Source: Gambelia wislizenii (taxonomy: Eukaryota > Chordata > Lepidosauria > Squamata > Crotaphytidae). Taken from it: DNA of 64,000 bases. The stretch is taken from contig JAUMIR010000002.1 of assembly GCA_030847615.1 (NCBI GenBank), positions 199,561,809 through 199,625,808 of the forward strand, read 5' to 3'. How positions within the stretch are numbered: position 1 is the first letter of the stretch; the number at the start of each line of letters is the position of its first letter. The position numbers were made by a program, and so were the translations under genes. Below the pieces are notes generated by a model. It was not told where the DNA came from. It made no database searches and was given only the letters and a program-made list of their open reading frames with translations. Shown piece by piece: positions 44,428 to 54,929 of the stretch.

Positions 44428-45526
44428 GGGGGCCGTTTACACGATGAAAATGTCCTGGGAAGAATTCGTGTCAATCCCTGGCAGTTTACACGTACATCGG
44501 GTCGGGTACGTGATTTTCGGAAGGGGGGCCACCTTTTATCCCTCAACCTGCGGGACTTCCAGTCCCGCAGGTTGTGCCGGTTTTTAAAAAAGTCACTGGA
44601 GGATTCGGAAAATCGGAAATGTAAACAGCGTGGGACAAAAAGTCTCAGTACTGGGATGACCGGAAATGGTGACTGGGGGCGGGCTTAGAGCTCAGGGACC
44701 AGAAAAGGAGGGGTCAGTCACCCGTTCAACAGATCCAGCTGAAAACAAAGGCATCCCTTCCAGCTGCACGAAGATTGATGTGTGTGTGCGAATGTACTCA
44801 ATCACCTTTTTAAATGGATTTCTACACTGCATGCTACAGAGAGATCGTGGTGGGCAGATCCTCCCTTGTTCTGAACAGAGAGATCGTGGTGGACGGGCAC
44901 AGTAAAATATTCCAGCCTCTGAGTGAATGAAAATCCCTTAAATTTCCCCTCTCTGTGTCTGTGTGTTTCAAAACAGCCTGTTTGTAGCTGGTTTGAAGCA
45001 TGAACTCTGCAGCTAATCTGTGTTGTAAGGGTTAACATTTTACAGAGGCAAGGGGAATATGATGCCTCCCTTCCCCCCCCCATCCCCCTCACTCGCTTGA
45101 TTTCAAATGGAAAGCACTCTTTTCCTGCGTCTGAGCGAAAGATCTCAGTCTGGATCTTTCAAAATGCTTTCTGCCTCTTCTGAAGGGGTTAAAATGTTCA
45201 AGAAGCAAGGGGGAATAACAAACCTCTGCCCCCCTCTCTCCACCCCCCCCAGCCAGCCAATAGCATCGGTCGTGGCACGGAACTCTAAGGGAAGTGCGTC
45301 ACCAAGGTTGTGAAAACACGAGTAATCGCATCTTTGATTGACAGCCAAAAAAAAAAAAAATTTAAAACCTAAACAAAACCGGAACTATGGATGGGTAAAT
45401 ATCAGTCACGGGACCACACGGGATATCCATATCAGAGACATAAATCGTATAAACAGCGAGGGGCGGATTCGTTATCACTTTGTCCCGGTAGGCAACGGGA
45501 CAATTTCTGTCGTGTGACTGGCACCC
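44428..45526 (+). mobile_element. Non-autonomous Harbinger derivative A
   Basis: The left end GGGGGCCGTTTACACGATGA and right end (complement of GGGTGCCAGTCACACGACAG) form imperfect terminal inverted repeats. The right 290 bp matches the autonomous copy C (AATCGCATCTTTGATTGACA against AATCGCATCCTTGATTGACA). The left 400 bp matches derivative B in inverse orientation, including a subterminal perfect hairpin CCTGCGGGACT-TCC-AGTCCCGCAGG (44548-44572). The centre differs from B and holds a direct repeat CAGAGAGATCGTGGTGG (44836 and 44876). It lacks transposase and Myb genes. The 3-bp flanks (CCT, AGA) are not an obvious duplication. Confidence 0.85.
44548..44572. repeat. Subterminal palindrome of Harbinger derivative A
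   Basis: Perfect 11-bp arms with a 3-nt loop. The same palindrome with small changes is at about 58839-58863 in derivative B, at the same distance from the left terminus. Confidence 0.85.
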
Positions 45527-47270
45527 AGATCCTTTTTGCTCTCCACCATCCACAGAATGGCCATGGGGATGGGGGTAGGCTGGAGCAGCTAAACAGTGAG
45601 AACCGGCGATGGTCTTGGGGATGGACTAGAGGATCTTGAATCCGACTCCGAGGAGTGAACCGAGGGGGTCCTCGACGGAGACCTTCTCGGCGACACCGGG
45701 ATCTCTGGCCGTCCTCTCTTATGCGGTCTGGATGGTACCGTGGCCCCGGACGCTGAGCCCCTCGGGGGAGACCTGTGAGGGGCCGGCCTCTCTCTTGAGG
45801 GCGATCTGGAGACCGATCTCGACGGGGGGGCTCCTTCCCTTTTCCTGAATCCGTGGGTATGGTACCGGTCCCTGACTTGGGTGTAGACTCCACTGGTGGT
45901 CTAGTGATGGGTTGGTGGCGTTTCTTCTCCGGGGTGCGCGGTGGGGACCGAGGGCGATCCCTGTGTCTCCTGTATCTGTAGCATGGCGAGGGGTCGAAGG
46001 TATCCTCATAGTAGGCGTGCTGAGGGTCGTGGTCCCAGTAGCGGCTGAAGGGGTGATACCGATGGTATCTAGGAGGGCGGTCGTAGTATAAGTGGCCGTA
46101 TCGCTCCCACTGCCATTCCTCTTCCGATGTTCCCAGGTCGGAGATGTATGAACCCAAAGAGGCTGATCGGGACCAAGGCCGTCGTGGCGAGCGGGACCGA
46201 TGCCTTCGCCTCGGGGAACGGGATCTGCGGGGCCTCTGAGGTGAGCGGGATCGCCGAGGTGTCCGGGACCGATGCAGGGATCGTCTCGGCAAGCGGGACC
46301 GCGGGGGGTGTGAGACCACCGTGGTGACCTTTCCTGAGAGCGGGGTCGGTCTTGAGAGTGGGACCGGGAGCGACGCGGAGACCGGTGCGGGGTGGGCGGC
46401 CTGCGGGGCTGCGGCGAGCAGGACCTAGAGCATGAAGCCGATCGAGATGGGATCGACTGAGGTGAGTGGGACCGATGGGATGCCGGGGTGGCCGACTTTG
46501 AGCGGGACCGGCGACGTCCGTCCCTCTCGACCGAACTGGTCGACACCTCCACAATTTTAAGCTCCTGTTCCTGGAGTTCGCCTTCCGATAGCTCACGGTC
46601 CCGATCATCCACTACAGACGTCAGAGATGGTTCCATTGACAGCCATCTGAGCTTGGAGAGGCTGAGTCTGAGTGGGGAGACCACCGGGGACCTCTGGCCT
46701 GGGGAGCGGTCCAGTTGTGCCGGGGTTCGGCCTCTCTGTGTGCCCCTCAAGAGAGTATCATCAGACTTTCTTTTCTTCTTTTTGGGGGGCTCATCTTGCG
46801 GTGTGGTCTTCGGAGAGGTAAGTCTCACCGCTTTGTGCTTGTCCTTCGGCCGGTCTTGCGTAGCGGTACCGGAGGTGCCTTTCGAGGCGGTACCGTCCGC
46901 GGTACTGGAGTCAGGCTTCCTCGGTTTCGAGGATGTGCTCTTATCCCCCACTTTATCCCGATCCCGGGATCTGGGTTTGGAAGCCTCCTTCGACGGTTGC
47001 TTTTTTATGGGCTTATGACGAACCCGACGGTATCGAGGCCCTCTGGGCTGATGAGGAGGCTGAGCCCGACAAAACATGCTCATATAGTTGGGCCTTCAGC
47101 CTTTTATCCCTGTTATGCCTTGCCTGAGGTGTAAAGGCATTGCAGTGGCCACAGGATCGGATATCATGTCTTTCTCCCAGGCACATCAAGCAATTAGAAT
47201 GCCCGTCTGACTCAGGCATTTTCGCCCCACAGGTTAAACAGGTCTTAAAGAAGCCCGTCGATGCCATCAT
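45527..47270 (-). pseudogene. DIRS gag-like protein, frameshifted and truncated
   Basis: The tandem ATG at 47270 begins MMASTGFFKT. The Cys/His region CLTCGAKMPESDGHSNC then LMCLGERHDIRSCGHCNAF is the conserved N-terminal signature of DIRS gag. It is followed by QARHNRDKRLKAQLYE. After a frameshift near 47020-47045 come a Lys-rich segment (DEPPKKKKRKSDD, nuclear-signal-like) and a long Arg/Ser-rich region. A second frameshift falls at a six-base G run (46303-46308), beyond which RS repeats (RRSRSPRRRHRSRSPRR) and an aromatic/Asp segment (ERYGHLYYDRPPRYHRYHPF) continue to about 45600. The C-terminal half of a DIRS gag and all later genes are absent. In mammals, the LAP2-alpha C-terminus is known to derive from a DIRS gag. 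Dead copy; RNA-binding role is inferred from composition. Confidence 0.7.
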
Positions 47271-47489
47271 CAACAAAATAGGGACACTCACTAGTTCGAG
47301 GTCCGAGATCAATTCCGAGGTCGTACCGAGAAGAATCGCCAAAAAACCAGTCCAGAATCCGAGGAGTTACCAAAACAGTCCGAAGGTCCAAATCTGGGAG
47401 TACAAAGCTGTTGGGGGGGTAGAAATACTAGACTAAAGACTAAAGACTCCAACAACGTTCCTCGTGCGGCTTACGCGGTGGAAAAAAAG

Positions 47490-47528
47490 GAACTGAGAAG
47501 GCGGGCTCAAGGAGGGCCTATATAGCCT
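47490..47528 (-). promoter_or_regulatory. Putative TATA box of the DIRS element
   Basis: The minus strand reads GGCTATATAGGCC (47528-47516), about 250 bp upstream of the gag ATG. The position fits a core promoter; transcription is not shown. Confidence 0.45.
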
Positions 47529-47721
47529 AGAGGGATGGTGGGCGGGATTACCGCCAAAAATTCAATTAAATAGCTATTGACTCTAACGACTTCCGAATGC
47601 TACTGCGCAGGCACAGGATTAACCCTTTATGTGTGGATTCACAGAGACCACGAAGAAGAAGGATCAGATAATAGGAGCTGAGAACTAAGTTACAACTGAT
47701 ATCATACATGCATCCATTGTG

Positions 47722-47931
47722 GGACTCTTTCACACTACACAATTAAAGCACTATGATTCCACTTTAACTGCCATGGCTATATCCTACGGAACCCTGGGAC
47801 TGGCAGTTTGGTCAGAAGCACCAGAGAGCTCCTTAAGTGAGGATCCTATCCTGTAAATCCCAGAATTCCTTAGGATATTGCCATGACAGTTAACGTAGCA
47901 TCATTGCACTATAATTGTACAGTGTGTCCTC
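47722..47931. mobile_element. Long-TIR MITE, family M, copy 2
   Basis: CTTTCACACTACACAATTAA and GCACTATGATTCCACTTTAA at the left pair with CATCATTGCACTATAATTGT at the right. The centre has GGAACCCTGGGACTGGCAGT. It begins about 55 bp outside the DIRS 5' end. Confidence 0.7.
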
Positions 47932-48447
47932 TGTGTGATGGTAGTCTTATATAGAATAAAGCTTTTTGTACATGTAGGGCACTGTTAATATGGCACCCCA
48001 TACAAAGTACAGCCAAAATATGTAGAAAATAATAAGGCACTGGTGCTGTCCGCCCTACAGCCAGCTTGTTCGTATTATGCTCTAATATGTCTGTACAGAT
48101 TTCCAGAAAAGTACAGAGTGGACAACAGAGGAGGAATTATCTTGGGGATGAGATAGGGCCTTTGCCAGAGGTCTGGTGAAATAGTCTTGGCACCACCATA
48201 GAAAATAATTGTGCACAATGGGTTTTTCCTTCTTGTTCCAGTTACAAACACAAGATTGGATGAATTGTGATATATCTCAAACATGCCTGTCTCTCAAGTC
48301 CATAGCATCTACATCTTTTTTGCTGACTTGAGGCTCACATACAATGCCACTGATTTTCTCTGTATATGTACCACAAATCAGGTATGAGGTACATGTGCCT
48401 CAGATCACCACTGACCCATGCAAAGGGCAGGATGGACATGGAGTGTA

Positions 48448-48640
48448 TCTTAACTACACAATTGCAGCACTTTGAGATCACTTTAACTGTCAAGGTTCCA
48501 TCCTATGGAAACGTGGGATTTGCAGTTCAAGGAAATATACCAGAGCTCTCTGGTAGAGAATTCAAAGTACCTTCACCAAACTATAAAATCTCAGGATTAT
48601 AGAATGGAGCTGTGACATTAAATTGATACCAAAGTATTGT
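48448..48640. mobile_element. Long-TIR MITE, family M, copy 3, right end cut
   Basis: The left arm ACTACACAATTGCAGCACTT and the right partial arm ACCAAAGTATTGTG are recognisable. The terminal GTGTAGTGTG part is missing where the CR1 of 48641 begins. Confidence 0.6.
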
Positions 48641-50070
48641 GATTTCAGTAAGGCCTTTGACAAGGTTCCCCATGACATTCTTGCAAACAAGCTTGTAAAA
48701 TGTGGGCTAGACAAGTTAACTGTTCAATGGATTTGTAATTGATCGGCTGAACCCAAAGGGTGCTCAGCAGTGGCTCCTCTTCATCTTGGAAAGATGTGAC
48801 CAGCGGGTTGCCACAAGGTTCTGTCCTGGGCCCAGTGCTATTCAACATCTTTATCAATGACTTGGATGAGGGAATTAGGGGCATACTTATCAAATTTGCA
48901 GAAGACACCAAATTAGGAGGAGTAGCTAATACCCTAGAGGACAGGATCAAAATTCAAAATGACCTGGATTGACTGGAGAGCTGGGCCAAAGCTAACAAAA
49001 TGAAATTCAATACGGAGAAATGTAAGGTACTGCACTTAGGGCAAAAAAATGAAATGCATAGATATAGGATGGGGGAGACCTGGCTGAATGAGACTACATG
49101 CGAAAGGGATCTAGGAGTCCTAGTAGACCACAAGTTGAACATGAGTCAACAGTGTGATGCGGCAGCTAAAAAGGCCAATGCGATTTCGGGCTGTATCAAT
49201 AGAAGTATAGTGTCCAGATCAAGGGAAGTAATAGTGCCGCTCTATTATGCCTTGGTCAGACCTCACCTAGAATAAATACTGTGTCCAGTTCTGGGCACCA
49301 CAATTCAAAAAGGATATGGACAAATTTGAGCGTGTCCAAACAAGGGCGACTAAAATGGTGAAAGGTCTGGAAATGATGCCTTATGAGGAGAGACTTAGGG
49401 AGCTGGATATGTTTAGCCTGGAAAAAAGATGGTTAAGAGGCGATATGATAGCCCTGTTTAAGTATTTGAAGGGGTGTCACGTTGAGGATGGAGCAGGCTT
49501 GTTTTCTGCTGCTCCAGAGACTGGAACACGGAGCAATGGATGCAAGCTCCAGGAACAGAGATTCCACCTCAACATGAGGAGGAACTTTTTGACAGTAAGA
49601 GCTGTTCGGCAGTGGAACACACTCCCTCGGAGCGTGGTGGGGTCTCCTTCCTTGGAGGTCTTTAAACAGAGGCTGGATGGCCATCCGTAGGTTTGATTTT
49701 TTCCTAATCAAACCTACGGCCCGAGGACCTCGCTGCTATCGTCCATGCTTGCAAGGCCAGCAGATGAACTTTTAGTTTAAAGGGTGAGGCCAGTTCTGTG
49801 CACGCTGCGCTTCACCAGAAAAATCCATTGCACAGGCTTGAAGGACAAATCTCTGATTGGCCTTTTCAGTCATCAGTGTGCTTGCAGAAAGCGCGGGATG
49901 AGTCCTTCCTGACTCTTTGTTTGCAAAGAAAAGCCAGAGAGGGGGGGATGGCCATCTGTCGGGGATGCTTTGATCGTGATTTCCTGCGTGGCAGGGGGTT
50001 GGACTGGATGGCCCTCGTAGTCTCTTCCAACTCTGCAATTCTATGCTTCTATTCTTCTATGATTCTATGT
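48641..50070 (+). mobile_element. CR1 LINE, longest copy (f), split by a nested insertion
   Basis: It starts inside the polymerase domain (FSKAFDKVPHDI), then SGLPQGSVLGPVLFNIFIND, KFAEDTKLGG, KFNTEKCKVLHLGQKNEM, and the C-terminus HLNMRRNFLTVRAVRQWN. The YADD-type catalytic motif, FADD in active CR1, reads FAED. There are in-frame stops (NDLD then TGA near 48970) and a small insertion near 49272. The 3' UTR resumes after the insertion (49686-49945) and ends in TTCTATGATTCTATG. Dead copy. Confidence 0.9.
49686..49945 (+). mobile_element. LINE X 3' end nested in CR1, with 11-bp target duplication
   Basis: The perfect 11-bp repeat GGATGGCCATC lies at 49675-49685 and 49946-49956. The right part encodes KARDESFLTLCLQRKAREG-like text and ends GTTTGCAAAGAAAAGCCAGA followed by G-rich tail, the same 3' end as at 9495 and 12495. 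The left end opens with a 14-bp perfect hairpin (arms 49685-49698 and 49706-49719). Confidence 0.8.
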
Positions 50071-50842
50071 TCATCAGTTTTTTGCAACTGCAGATCCAGT
50101 TTCATGTGGATCCTTGCAGCCATATAATTAGGGTTACACTTTGATTTGCCTCTGCCCTCTGAATTGTGTAGCCACAATTATACTTCCATATTAAGTATGC
50201 ACAAGATGCAGCCTTAACACAATCTCTTTCAAATTTAAACCAACATTTCAGGCAGTGCTTTGTGCTTTGTCCCACATGTAGTCATATTAGCCTCCTTTGG
50301 AAAAAGAATGCCAAAATATGCCCACATTATGAGGTTTCCACCCTGATCACGGCAATGCCTTTGTTCCTCTGGGAAGGCAGCTGTTGTGAAAAGAGATGGT
50401 TCTATCCCCTAATCTTCTTACTGTCGTACATCTGGGTCTCAACTATTACACTCAAAGAAGCAAGCAGTGATGTGGAGTGAAATGCTTGTGTTGTCGAAGG
50501 TTAACATTGATTCTTGATTACAGGATATCTTCCTCCTCCTAGCATATGAAGGGAAGTTTTTACAGATCTGCCTTACATTCTGTCCAGAGCATTGGCCAAA
50601 CACTGGAATTTTAACTGGCAATAGATATCCAGGGTGTTGGTCAGAAACAAAGGACTTTGGGGTAGATGTCTAATGTTCATTCAAGAATAAGCAACAGGAT
50701 AGTGACCAATGCAACTAGTATGACTGGCCATCTTTTCAAGTAGGTACACTCCTTCCATTTAAAGTCCATTAAGTCCATAGTCTAAAAAATCACCTATCAG
50801 CACAACTAGTCTCAGGTACAAATTACCTATCAGCCCCACTAG

Positions 50843-51062
50843 TCTCACACTACACAATTATAATAGCACTATGATTCCGCTTAAGCTGCCATGACTGCCT
50901 CCTATGGAATCCTGGGACTTGTAGTTTGGTATGAGGAGCTCTTTGGTTGAGGATTACAAATACCTCTTCCTAAGCTGCAAACCACAGGATTCCATAGAAT
51001 ATTGCCATGGTAGTTAAAATGAAATCATAGTGCTATAATTATGCAGCGTGAAAAGGTCCCTG
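50843..51062. mobile_element. Long-TIR MITE, family M, copy 4
   Basis: TCTCACACTACACAATTATA and CACTATGATTCCGCTTAAG at the left; ATGAAATCATAGTGCTATAA and ATGCAGCGTGAAAAGGTCCC at the right. It is the best-preserved right terminus of the family. Confidence 0.75.
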
Positions 51063-51122
51063 GTCTTTCACATCACTTATTACTGGATACCATTTTCAAT
51101 GAAGGGGTTGACTCTAGGACGT

Positions 51123-51262
51123 TTTGAACACTAGGGCTTTAATCCTATTTTTAGTCTCAACTAGAGTGCATCAACTGGATTTACCTATGTATTGGCTCAC
51201 CATTCAACATTTGATTCAATGGGTCTACTCTGGTTGGGACTAACTAACAGGATTCCAGCTAA
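51123..51262. mobile_element. Palindromic MITE related to family N
   Basis: TTTAATCCTATTTTTAGTCT at the left and GTTGGGACTAACTAACAGGA at the right form imperfect inverted ends; ATTCAATGGGTCTACTCTGG matches family N internal sequence in inverse orientation. Confidence 0.5.
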
Positions 51263-52569
51263 TATATGATGCAGATGCCTTCTGGCTAAATGGACTAGAT
51301 GCCTTCCAAGGTACCTTAAAACCCAAAAGTTTCATGCTTGATTGATGAGCAAAGTAGACAAAGCATTAAAACTGTTTCAGCTGAAATTTACATTCTAGTC
51401 AACCTGGGTTTTCCACTTGCTCTACAGACAAAAAATGCAAAAGATGGTTTAAGGGCCATGTATAAAAATGACTACAGGGAATGAGAGCTAAACTGGAAAA
51501 GATGATACTTCTAACTGGTCCAGCCTCTTTTAATGAGCAGCACGTGTAGACTTTGAAGTCTTCTCAACAATACTTGAGGGGAAATTATATCATCTCTTGC
51601 CTATATTATTCTGCTAGAAAATTCTCTCATTCTCAGAAAGCAGCACAATTTGACAGAAATGTACAAATTAAAAGGAACAAAATGTAATTAAAACGGCGAT
51701 AGCACATAATCTGGTAACCCACTTACAGGCTCAGAGCTTTATCTGTTTTTCTTAAAAAAATGTTTTATTTAAATGGATTTGAAGCAAACAAAATGACACA
51801 CAAAGGTCCCCCTGTACTCTGTCAATTTACAAAGCAAATCAGATCAAAAGTGTCTGCTGCGTCCATCTGCTTTATCCGCAATGAGGGATGCTTCATCTAG
51901 GATGGCACTGAGCTTATGCAAATGCATTTCCAGACCTTGCTGTAAGATTACATTATTAATATAGACACCTAAACCAGAACTAATGAAATATTTCTATAAA
52001 AATTAATAATATGGAGAAATAGATAAGAGTAAGCAGAACATTTTCTTGACTACTGACTACATATGCCAGTGTTCATGAGCACGTGCCCATGTATAGGTAT
52101 TTGGGTTTTGGGGGGAAAGGGCAATACTGCAACCCTCAAGGGTGTGAGTTTAGTTTCTGGAATCTATCTCTAGCTATACCATTCATATCTCCCTCCCTCC
52201 CTCCCTCCCTCCCAATTACAATGTCTTCCTCAGACTTCTTATACATTCAACAAAAGTGCCTAACTCTGGTAGAATCAATAGGCATGGGCAGATAGGCATG
52301 TGGGAAAGGCCTATCTTTCCTGTAATGAACACTTACTTATCTGGACAACTCATGGGGTTCTTTATATCAAGTAACTTTTTTTTTACAAGCAGTAAATGCA
52401 GCCTGTACTCTAAGTATGCGTGCCAAAATGATAAATCCAATTGCTTAAAACAACAACAATGCACCTCTATTTGTCCTATGCTGATTAGTATGAAATGTTT
52501 ATTTTTAATCCCCCCACACAACAAATCCCCTTACTCTTAAATATAGCTAAGTTAAGGTTTTGACCCATT
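51263..52569. other. No gene; (TCCC)n tract
   Basis: A CCCT tetranucleotide run at 52190-52213. No coding region or element is otherwise supported. Confidence 0.5.
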
Positions 52570-53095
52570 CTCCTCCCCCTCCTCCCTTAATTTCTATTCT
52601 GCCTGTCTCCCAGACTGGGACTAAAGGTGGTTTACAAAAAGCAGAAAACAACAATAAAAACACATACAGTTGTCCCTCTGTATCCACGGATTTAAGTATT
52701 CATGGCTTGAAAATATTCTTTAAAAAAATAATAATCCAAAAAGCAAACCTTGATTTTGCCATCTTATATAAGGGACACCATTTTGCTATGCCATTGCACA
52801 TAATGGGACTTGAATATTCACAAATTTTGGTATCCATGGGGGTCCTGGAACCAAACCCCAGCGAATATGGAGGAACAACTGTATAGCTAAAAACATACAA
52901 AAGTTGAGATTAAAACAATTTTAAGCTAACAGCAGAATTAAAACCATGTAAAACATTACTTTAAAACAAAGATTAGAAACAGTACAACACCATTAGAAAT
53001 CTTCTCTTGTTAACAATCAATTGCCAAAGGCTTGCTGGATCAAAAGGTCTTAACCTGTCACCAAAAAGACAGCAAGGGCCCTTGCTATGAATGTC
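52570..53095 (-). mobile_element. L2-type LINE 3' UTR with nested pogo-like MITE
   Basis: CTGTCTCCCAGACTGGGACT and GGTGGTTTACAAAAAGCAG followed, after the MITE at 52667-52881, by AAAACAATTTTAAGCTAACA and CTTGCTGGATCAAAAGGTCT correspond to the L2 3' end in the copy at 42665-43310 (same order, same orientation). No coding sequence is recognised. Confidence 0.6.
52667..52881. mobile_element. pogo-like MITE P6
   Basis: TA|CAGTTGTCCCTCTGTATCCA on the left and GAATATGGAGGAACAACTG|TA on the right, with TA at both flanks. It is the cleanest copy of the family and shows the GGGACACCATTTTGCTATGC core shared with 28784-28969. It lies inside the L2 3' UTR. Confidence 0.85.
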
Positions 53096-53749
53096 TCCTG
53101 CCACCTACCCACCATCCACCTCAAACACTTGAAATCTTTAACTCTGCCTCTTTACTGGCTCATGCTCTGGTTTAGTAAACATGTTGTATACTGCTGTTCT
53201 TCAGAAGCATCATTTCAGCTTTCCCGTACAGCATAGTCCTAAACACATTTATTCAGAAATAAGTCCCACTGAGTTCAATTAGTTTTACCCCCTGGGGTGT
53301 GGCACCTCAACTTGAAAGGGAGGAATACAAATATTGGAACAGAGAACTCCTATGCAGACAGAGGAAGGAAAACTTGGAAGAACTGCCATATCCAAAACTC
53401 GGATGAGCTGGCTTGCTGTTGTTATTGTTGTGACTTTTTCTCTAGGACACACAGCTCTCTATTACTTTCATTACTTCTAATGAGGAGGGAAACAAGCAGG
53501 CCAGCTATAGGGGTGGGGGGAGAATAGTTTTTGTTTGTTTGTTTGTTTGTTTTTTGCTTTCTCAGGGGTTTGAAGTTTGTGTGTGAGAGATAGGGTTGCT
53601 AGTTCAGGACTGGCCCAGGCCCTGAGGCTTCTTGGCCAAAACCTAAGACACAGGACAGCCCCTGACAATGTCATTAAATCTTGTACATTAAATACCAATC
53701 ACAGTTGTTTACAGCTTGTCATTTAAACATCAGCACAGAGAGAACATAT
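53096..53749. other. No gene; (GTTT)n run
   Basis: 53225-53288 resembles the small repeat of 16150 (CAGAAATAAGTCCCACTGAG). A TTTG run lies at 53529-53552. Confidence 0.45.
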
Positions 53750-54190
53750 TTTCCTTTTTAAAAATATATATTTTTATTAATATACCAATAATATAATACA
53801 TCTCAAACAAAAATATATACATAAATACCTATAGGCATACTGTATTGCCATAATATAGGATAACTACAACTTCACCCACATTTATCAAACAACATAAAAC
53901 ATAAAACATTAAAGGCATGACATTTAAACATAAAACATAAAATTTTATTTTCCGCTTTCTCATCACTGGCATTTGTACAATACAAAGTGCTCCTTCCCCT
54001 AAACATCCCAAAATTTCTACAGACCTCTGTTTGATATTTAACAATACCTAAATAATTAGCTATAGAAAGCTGCCAGTGTCAACTTTTCTTCTCTTTCCTT
54101 CATAAATTCCAGGAAAGGTTCCCACTCTTTCACAAAACTGTCTATTGATTTCTCTCTCAATGGAGTAGTCAATTTGTACAAAGTATGTCA
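53750..54190 (-). mobile_element. L1 LINE 3' end
   Basis: The coding sense reads FVKEWEPFLEFMKER-like text near 54150-54105 (L1 ORF2 terminal W.PF..F motif), followed by an AT-rich 3' UTR with repeated ACATAAAAC-type text to a T-rich border at about 53752. Only the last residues and UTR are present. Confidence 0.55.
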
Positions 54191-54929
54191 TTAAAATAAA
54201 AAACAACAACGTTAAGTAATGAGGAAAATATAAACACACTTTTCAAGGTCGCACTATCACCCTGAGATTTCTCCCTGTTGCCCTGAGGACTAGAGAGGCA
54301 GGGCCAGGCCCTGAGATTTGGACACTCTAAAGCACTTGAGATTTTTTAAAAATGCAAAGGTAGGAGAAACCAACATTGACAGATCCATCTATCTGGATTT
54401 AGGGCTTTGAGTGCTCAACTGTTCAAACTCTGGATTTTAATCCCTTGTATTCAACTATGTTAGTGCTGATTTACGATTGCCGCTTCTTTTTTTTTAAAAA
54501 ACCCTGATTCTTGATCTTTATTACCATGTAACAGGCAAGTACAATACGGTCCTCTCCAAACCAGGAATAGCTGTTTCTATTGAATTTGCCCAATCCAGAT
54601 AGGGCATAATTTTTTTTAAGTCAATTTCCCATGATCACAGTTTTCTTCATATTAAGTGTAAACATAAGGTATAAAAATAAATGAATGTGGGAGATACCAA
54701 ATCTGGTATTTTTTCCTTATTCCTAGGCCACACACTCTTTCTCAGTCTGTATGGTACTGGGCCAGCTGTGGTGGAGGGAATTCCTGTTACAACAGTGAGG
54801 TGGCTCGTTGCAATGGGCCTTCTCATTCACTTGTCAGGGAGAGACAGTGCGAGGTCCTTGGGCCCTTGGGATGTCCTCCGTTAGAAATATAGGAATGCAC
54901 TAGTGGCACAGCTTAGGGACTGTGGGCAT
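54191..54929. other. Nothing recognised
   Basis: No supported gene or repeat family. Confidence 0.4.

Larger units (their letters stand above)
45527..47667 (-). mobile_element. DIRS-type retrotransposon, 5' part
   Basis: The minus-strand 5' end reads CTTCTTCGTGGTCTCTGTGA (near 47660-47640), a terminal sequence I associate with amniote DIRS elements. A TATA-containing leader and a gag-like gene follow. Only the gag region is present: the element is cut off where Harbinger derivative A begins (45527), and no reverse transcriptase or tyrosine recombinase is in the window. The segment is CpG-rich compared with its flanks. Confidence 0.7.

Noticed and set aside
44225..44587. 120-codon open frame
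   Set aside because: It crosses the left terminus of the Harbinger derivative, so it joins unrelated sequences.
44425..45529. Target-site duplication of Harbinger derivative A
   Set aside because: The flanking triplets (CCT and AGA) do not match, and no alternative boundary gave a convincing 3-bp repeat.
46069..47018. Long open frames on both strands over the DIRS gag (for example 46488-47018 plus, 46069-46608 minus)
   Set aside because: They are other-frame readings of a GC-rich, RS-coding region; only the frames carrying the Cys/His motif and RS repeats resemble a known protein.
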